Assembly: GCA_002337215.1 (NCBI GenBank)
Contig: DDFO01000022.1
Location: 21,918-39,303, forward strand
Length of the DNA: 17,386 bases
Source of the DNA: Phycisphaerales bacterium UBA1926
GTDB taxonomy: Bacteria; Planctomycetota; Phycisphaerae; Phycisphaerales; UBA1924
Direction: 5' to 3'
This document shows positions 12,974 through 17,386 of this stretch, piece after piece (position 1 is the first letter of the stretch; each line of letters starts with the position of its first letter). The position numbers and the translations under genes are program-made. Below the pieces are notes generated by a model that saw only the letters and a program-made list of their open reading frames with translations, ran no database searches and was not told where the DNA came from.

Positions 12974-14980
12974 ATGCTGACAAGCACGCTCGGCGCGATC
13001 GGTCTCGACGTGCAGGACTGGACGTTCCTGCTCGTGGGCGTGAGTTTCGCGCTCTACATCGGCATCGCGATCTGGTCGCGGGCCGGGTCAACCAGCGAGT
13101 TCTACATCGCGGGCAAGGGCGTGCCCCCGCTCGCCAACGGGATGGCAACCGGCGCGGACTGGATGAGCGCCGCGTCGTTCATCGGGATGGCGGGCATCAT
13201 CTCGTTCGCCGGGTATTTCGGCTCGGTCTATCTCATGGGATGGACCGGCGGGTATGTCCTGCTCGCCCTGCTGCTCGCGCCCTACCTCCGGAAATTCGGG
13301 AAGTTTACGGTGCCCGATTTTGTCGGCGATCGGTACGAGAGCCGGGTCGCGCGGATCGTCGCGGTCGGGTGCGCGATCTTTGTCAGTTTCACCTACGTCG
13401 CCGGTCAGATGCGCGGCGTCGGCGTCGTCTTCAGCCGGTTCCTCGAGGTCGACATCACGCTCGGCGTGATCATCGGCACCGGCATCGTCTTCTTCTACGC
13501 CGTCCTGGGCGGGATGAAGGGCATCACCTACACCCAGGTCGCCCAATACTGCGTGCTGATCTTCGCGTTCACGGTCCCCGCCGTCTTCATCAGCCTGATG
13601 CTGACCGGGAACCCGGTCCCCCAGGCCGGCTTCGTCGAATCGCTCGGGGGTGAGGTCGGCACCGCGATCGCCGCCGGCGAACACATGGGTCTGCTCGACA
13701 AACTCGACGGGCTCAACGAGGAGCTCGGCTTCGCCGCCTACACCGCGCCGCCGAACGAGATCATCGCCCACAGCGGGCCCAAGGGCTACACCGATGTCTT
13801 CGCGATCACGCTCGCGCTGATGGTCGGAACCGCGGGCCTGCCCCATGTCATCATCCGCTTCTACACCGTGCCCCGCGTGCGGGACGCGCGCATGAGCGCG
13901 TTCTGGGCGCTGCTCTTCATCGCGTTGCTCTACACCGCCGCGCCGGCGGTGGGGGCGTTCGGGCGCACGAACCTGATCGAGGCGACCCGCGACGCGTACT
14001 ACAGCGCCGACGATGTCCCCATGCCGATCGAGGCCGATCCCGGCGACGCAACGGGTCTCAACGCCGACACAGCGCGGACGCAGGCGAAGGTCATCCCCGA
14101 CTGGTTCCGGTCCTGGGAAGACACCGGCCTGATCGCGTGGATCGACAAGAACGGGGACGGGCGGATCCAGTACAGGGCCGGGGCGCCCTTCACCAGCGCG
14201 ACCAGCAAGCCTGTCTTTGCCTCGGCGGAGAACGGTGACCCCGCACGCGGCGTGCACGGCGAACGGCTCTTGGTCATCGACGCCGAGCCGGGCGGCGCGG
14301 GTGTCGTCCCGACAGACAACGCCAACGAGCTCTTCATCGACCGCGACATCATGGTGCTCGCCAACCCCGAGATCGCCCAGCTGCCCAACTGGGTCATCGG
14401 GCTCGTCGCAGCGGGGGGGCTCGCCGCCGCGCTCTCGACGGCCGCCGGCCTGCTGCTGGTCATCTCGACCGCCGTCAGCCACGATCTCTGCAAGCGAACG
14501 CTCACGCCCAACATGAGCGAGAAGAACGAGCTCTGGGTCGCCCGTGGCGCAGCGGGCATCGGCGTCATCGGCGCGGCTCTGCTCGGGATCTACCCCCCGG
14601 GGTTTGTCGCCGAGGTCGTCGCGCTCGCGTTCGGGCTCGCCGCCTCGAGCTTCTTCCCGGTCATCATCCTCGGCATCTTCTGGAAACGCATGAACCGGGC
14701 GGGCGCGATCACCGGCATGCTCAGCGGCATCGGGTTCACCTCGGCGTACATCGCCTACTTCAAGTTCATGGGCGGGACCCGCGACAACTGGCTGCTGGGG
14801 ATCAGCCCCGAGGGCATCGGGACCGTCGGAATGCTGATCAACTTCGTGGTGGGGATCACGGTTGCGCTGGTCACCAAGCCGCCCTCCCAGGAAACCCAGG
14901 ACCTCGTCGAATCGATCCGCGTGCCCAAGGGTGCGGGCGAGGCGCACGAGATGCAGGTGCCCCCGGCGCACGCGGACTGA
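12974..14980 (+). CDS. Sodium:solute symporter, VC_2705/ActP-like large subunit
   Basis: This is an SSS-family inner-membrane carrier that should use the sodium gradient to import a small solute; acetate or another carboxylate is suggested by similarity to ActP but not shown. The 668-residue product begins with a membrane helix (17-35), then SEFYIAGKGVPPLANGMATG (41-60) and ADWMSAASFIGMAG (61-74), typical of the family. A later helix carries LSTAAGLLLVISTAVSHDL (487-505), the region supplying sodium ligands in this superfamily. Between helices, residues 335-460 form a large polar insertion including DKNGDGRIQY (391-400), an EF-hand-like loop that I recall from this subfamily. The C-terminus is hydrophilic (635-668). 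The start follows the small subunit by one base. It converges on the RND gene with a 27-base gap. Confidence 0.92.
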   Translation: MLTSTLGAIGLDVQDWTFLLVGVSFALYIGIAIWSRAGSTSEFYIAGKGVPPLANGMATGADWMSAASFIGMAGIISFAGYFGSVYLMGWTGGYVLLALLLAPYLRKFGKFTVPDFVGDRYESRVARIVAVGCAIFVSFTYVAGQMRGVGVVFSRFLEVDITLGVIIGTGIVFFYAVLGGMKGITYTQVAQYCVLIFAFTVPAVFISLMLTGNPVPQAGFVESLGGEVGTAIAAGEHMGLLDKLDGLNEELGFAAYTAPPNEIIAHSGPKGYTDVFAITLALMVGTAGLPHVIIRFYTVPRVRDARMSAFWALLFIALLYTAAPAVGAFGRTNLIEATRDAYYSADDVPMPIEADPGDATGLNADTARTQAKVIPDWFRSWEDTGLIAWIDKNGDGRIQYRAGAPFTSATSKPVFASAENGDPARGVHGERLLVIDAEPGGAGVVPTDNANELFIDRDIMVLANPEIAQLPNWVIGLVAAGGLAAALSTAAGLLLVISTAVSHDLCKRTLTPNMSEKNELWVARGAAGIGVIGAALLGIYPPGFVAEVVALAFGLAASSFFPVIILGIFWKRMNRAGAITGMLSGIGFTSAYIAYFKFMGGTRDNWLLGISPEGIGTVGMLINFVVGITVALVTKPPSQETQDLVESIRVPKGAGEAHEMQVPPAHAD

Positions 14981-15007
14981 AACCGTGTCGGCTCGCGAGA
15001 AAGTCGT

Positions 15008-17386
15008 TCAGCCGCCGGTCTCGAGGGCGGGTTCCGCCGTGCGCTCGCGGCTCCCGAACAGCCCATCGTGGACGAGGCTGTACGCCGCGGGGACGAGCAG
15101 GAGCGTGACCAGTGTCGAGCAGGTCAGCCCCCCGATGACAGCCCGCGCGAGCGGCGCCTGGGCCTCGGCGCCCTCCCCGATGCCAAACGCGAGGGGGAGC
15201 AGACCAAGGATCGTCGTCAGAGATGTCATCAGGATCGGGCGGAAGCGTCGGCGGCCGGCCTCCTTCGCCGCGTCGCGTGCCGACATCCCGCGTTCGCGAC
15301 GCAGACGACCCGCCTGGTCGACCAGCAGGATCGCGTTGTTGACCACGATCCCCGCGAGCATGATGCACCCGATGTACGACTGCATGTTGAGCGTCGTGTC
15401 GGTTGCGAACAGCATCGCGATCACGCCCACGCCAGCGGTGGGCACCGCGAGCATGACGATCAGCGGATCCACGAACGATTCGTACTGGCTCGCGAGGACC
15501 ATGTACACCAGCACGATCGCCAGCGCGAAGGTCAGCATCATCTCCCGCTCGGACTCCTGCTGCTCCTCGTACGTGCCCGCGAGGCGGATGTCGTAACCCG
15601 CGGGCTTGGGCACCCGCGCCAGCGCGGCCTCCAGATCCTCGGCGACCGAACCCGTGTCCCGGCCCGCGATGTTCACGCTCACCGTGGAGTACCGCTGCTG
15701 GTCTTTGCGGTTGATCACCAGCGGACCGCGCCCCGACTCGACCGTCAGCAGGTTCCGCAGCGCGACATCTTCGCCGTTCTCGCTCCGCACCGTGATATCG
15801 AGGATCTCGTCGAGCTCGGTGTCCCGTGCGTCCGCGAGCCGGACCAGGATCCGATGCTCGTTGCCGTCCTCGCGGTACGACCCCGCCCGGCTCCCGCCCA
15901 GCGCCGTCTCGAGCGTCTGGGCAACCCGCTGCACGCTCACGCCAAGGTCCGCGGCCTTGCGCCGGTCGATACGCACGAGTTCCTGAGGCACGCCCACGCG
16001 CTGCTCGGCCCGAACATCGGTGACCCCCGCGATGCCCAACGCCGCCTTCTCGACCTCCGCGGCGATCGCATCGAGCCGCGCGGGCTCGAATCCTCGGATC
16101 TCGACCTCGAGGCCCTGATTACCGGATCCGAGCACGCGCTGGAGCATCCGCTGTCCCTGCGGCGCGCGCGTGCGGATGGTCATCCCGGGGATCGTGTTGG
16201 CGAGCCTCTGTCGGAGATCCTCGGCGACCTCCGCGTTCGAGCGGTCCCGCTCGCTCGCGGGCACGAGCGTCATGTTGACCTCGCCTTCCGCCGCATCGTC
16301 GGGGTTCCAGCCCGAGGCACCCACGCTCGTATACGCGGCCAGCACTTCGGGTGTCTGCGCGTAGACGAGTTCTTCCATCAGCCGGGTCTGCGCGTCGACG
16401 ATATCGAGTTCGGTCCCGACCTCCATCTCGCCCGTGACACGGACCTCGCCCTCGTCGGCGGGGGGCATGAACTCCGACCCGAGGCGGGGGATCAGCAGCA
16501 CCGCGCCGGCGACCAAGAGCGCCGCGGCCGCGATGGTGACGGTCCGCGCTGCGAGCGCATCGCGGAGCACACCTGCGTACGTGCGGTCGATGCTCACAAA
16601 GACGCGGTCGCCCATGCTCCTGAGCAACGCCGTCAGCCGGGTCACAGGCCTGGCGTGTTCCCCGCCCTTGAGCATCGTCGCGCTGAGCACGGGGACAACG
16701 GTGAGCGACACGATCAAGGAGACGGCGAGGCTGAAGGCGACGACGAGCGCAAACTCCTGGAACATGAGCCCGGTGACGCCGCGCACGAAGATGAGCGGCA
16801 GAAAGATGACCAGCGTCGTCACGGTGCTCGCGATGATCGCCATCGCGACCTCTCCCGTGCCGCGGACGGACGCCGTGCGCGCGTCTTCGTCCTCTTCGTT
16901 CTCCCGCCGGAAGATGTTCTCGAGGACGACGATCGAGCTGTCGACCATCATGCCCACGCCCAGCGCGAGCGCCCCGAGCGTCATGAGGTTGAGCGTGAAC
17001 CCACCCACGAAAATCAGGGCAAACGTGGCGAGCACCGAGATCGGGATTGAGACCGCGATGACCGTCGTGCTGCGGAGATCGCGGAGGAACACGAGGAGCA
17101 CGATCACCGCGAGCCCGCCCCCGAGCAGCACGCTGTTGGCGACATTCGCGATCGACCGCTCGATGAACGTTCCCTGGTTCGAGATCGGGATGATGTCGAG
17201 CTGGGGGTAGGCCTCGTTGATCTCATCGATCACGCCCAGCACGCCGTTGGCGACCTCCGCGGTGTTCGCGTCCGATTCCTTGCGCACCGCGAGGCGGATC
17301 GCGGGGCGGCCCTTCATGCGCACGAGCCGGGTCATCTCCTCGTGCGTGTCGACAATCCTCGCGATGTCGGCGAGCGTCACCGGCCC
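15008..17386 (-). CDS. RND-family efflux permease (AcrB-like), N-terminus outside window
   Basis: This is an inner-membrane proton-driven pump subunit that normally works with a periplasmic adaptor and an outer-membrane channel. The frame is open to the window edge, so about 250 of roughly 1040 residues are missing; the GTG near 17380 is internal ([13 protein letters not shown] is the end of a porter-domain strand). In the 792 residues seen, IPISVLATF is followed by [25 protein letters not shown], the fourth membrane helix, with the proton-relay Asp kept but the second Asp (AcrB D408) replaced by Ser. The matching Lys of helix ten is Asn in [11 protein letters not shown]. The second porter region and the final four helices follow to [15 protein letters not shown]. 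Substrate (drug, metal or lipid) cannot be told. Adaptor genes would be expected beyond the window edge. Confidence 0.93.
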   Translation of the reverse strand, partial: GPVTLADIARIVDTHEEMTRLVRMKGRPAIRLAVRKESDANTAEVANGVLGVIDEINEAYPQLDIIPISNQGTFIERSIANVANSVLLGGGLAVIVLLVFLRDLRSTTVIAVSIPISVLATFALIFVGGFTLNLMTLGALALGVGMMVDSSIVVLENIFRRENEEDEDARTASVRGTGEVAMAIIASTVTTLVIFLPLIFVRGVTGLMFQEFALVVAFSLAVSLIVSLTVVPVLSATMLKGGEHARPVTRLTALLRSMGDRVFVSIDRTYAGVLRDALAARTVTIAAAALLVAGAVLLIPRLGSEFMPPADEGEVRVTGEMEVGTELDIVDAQTRLMEELVYAQTPEVLAAYTSVGASGWNPDDAAEGEVNMTLVPASERDRSNAEVAEDLRQRLANTIPGMTIRTRAPQGQRMLQRVLGSGNQGLEVEIRGFEPARLDAIAAEVEKAALGIAGVTDVRAEQRVGVPQELVRIDRRKAADLGVSVQRVAQTLETALGGSRAGSYREDGNEHRILVRLADARDTELDEILDITVRSENGEDVALRNLLTVESGRGPLVINRKDQQRYSTVSVNIAGRDTGSVAEDLEAALARVPKPAGYDIRLAGTYEEQQESEREMMLTFALAIVLVYMVLASQYESFVDPLIVMLAVPTAGVGVIAMLFATDTTLNMQSYIGCIMLAGIVVNNAILLVDQAGRLRRERGMSARDAAKEAGRRRFRPILMTSLTTILGLLPLAFGIGEGAEAQAPLARAVIGGLTCSTLVTLLLVPAAYSLVHDGLFGSRERTAEPALETGG

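Noticed and set aside
13088..14971. Long minus-strand frame (627 codons) opposite the sodium:solute symporter
   Set aside because: It mirrors the symporter in codon phase and has a low-complexity, highly charged product. The plus-strand membrane protein explains the region.
15068..17050. Long plus-strand frame (660 codons) opposite the RND permease
   Set aside because: The product is His/Arg/Asp-rich with no fold signature, while the minus strand encodes a well-conserved RND protein.
1..17386. CRISPR array, insertion sequence, integrase or defence island
   Set aside because: No spaced direct repeats, transposase motifs, terminal inverted repeats or defence-type domains were seen. The tRNA-Glu gene shows no duplicated 3' end that would mark an integration site.

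Overview
The window is GC-rich, with strong third-position G/C, and its gene content points to a member of the Planctomycetota, most likely class Phycisphaerae. The lineage evidence comes from three genes. One is a pseudopilin-like protein with a type IV prepilin N-terminus and a DG-motif tail. The other two are secreted proteins ending in the Cys-bracketed 'GC-type' dockerin-like tail typical of Phycisphaerales. No mobile element, integrase, CRISPR array or rRNA was seen. This is ordinary chromosome: housekeeping genes in short units, interleaved with lineage-specific surface proteins.

Layout. 1-651 (+) is the C-terminal half of a beta-ketoacyl-ACP synthase II (FabF). 896-1249 (+) is a small FliN/SpoA-domain protein preceded by a sigma-54-like site. 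1286-2305 (-) is the pseudopilin-like protein. 2599-4599 (+) is a family 15 glycoside hydrolase. 4617-7019 (-) is a secreted FG-GAP/VCBS beta-propeller protein with a dockerin-like tail. 7208-8317 (-) is purM, divergent from an FkbM-family methyltransferase at 8407-9117 (+). 9372-10532 (+) is metK, with a structured leader and a strong terminator. 10644-11342 (-) is a second secreted protein with a dockerin-like tail. 11647-12360 (-) is nadD. 12452-12526 (+) is tRNA-Glu(UUC). 12646-12972 and 12974-14980 (+) are the small and large subunits of a DUF4212/VC_2705-type sodium:solute symporter. 15008 to the window end (-) is the C-terminal three quarters of an RND efflux permease.

Functionally the genes are mostly independent: fatty acid synthesis, purine synthesis, SAM synthesis, NAD synthesis, alpha-glucan breakdown, solute import and efflux. 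The symporter pair is the only clear operon. The two dockerin-tailed proteins and the pseudopilin-like protein belong to the envelope/secretome but are not co-transcribed.

I did not find a convincing new multi-gene system. The points most worth checking are the structured leader upstream of metK, the two dockerin-like tails with different calcium-loop chemistry, a 13-14 repeat propeller with a degenerate last blade, a sigma-54-like promoter before the solitary fliN-like gene, and a back-to-back promoter region between nadD and tRNA-Glu that may make nadD leaderless.
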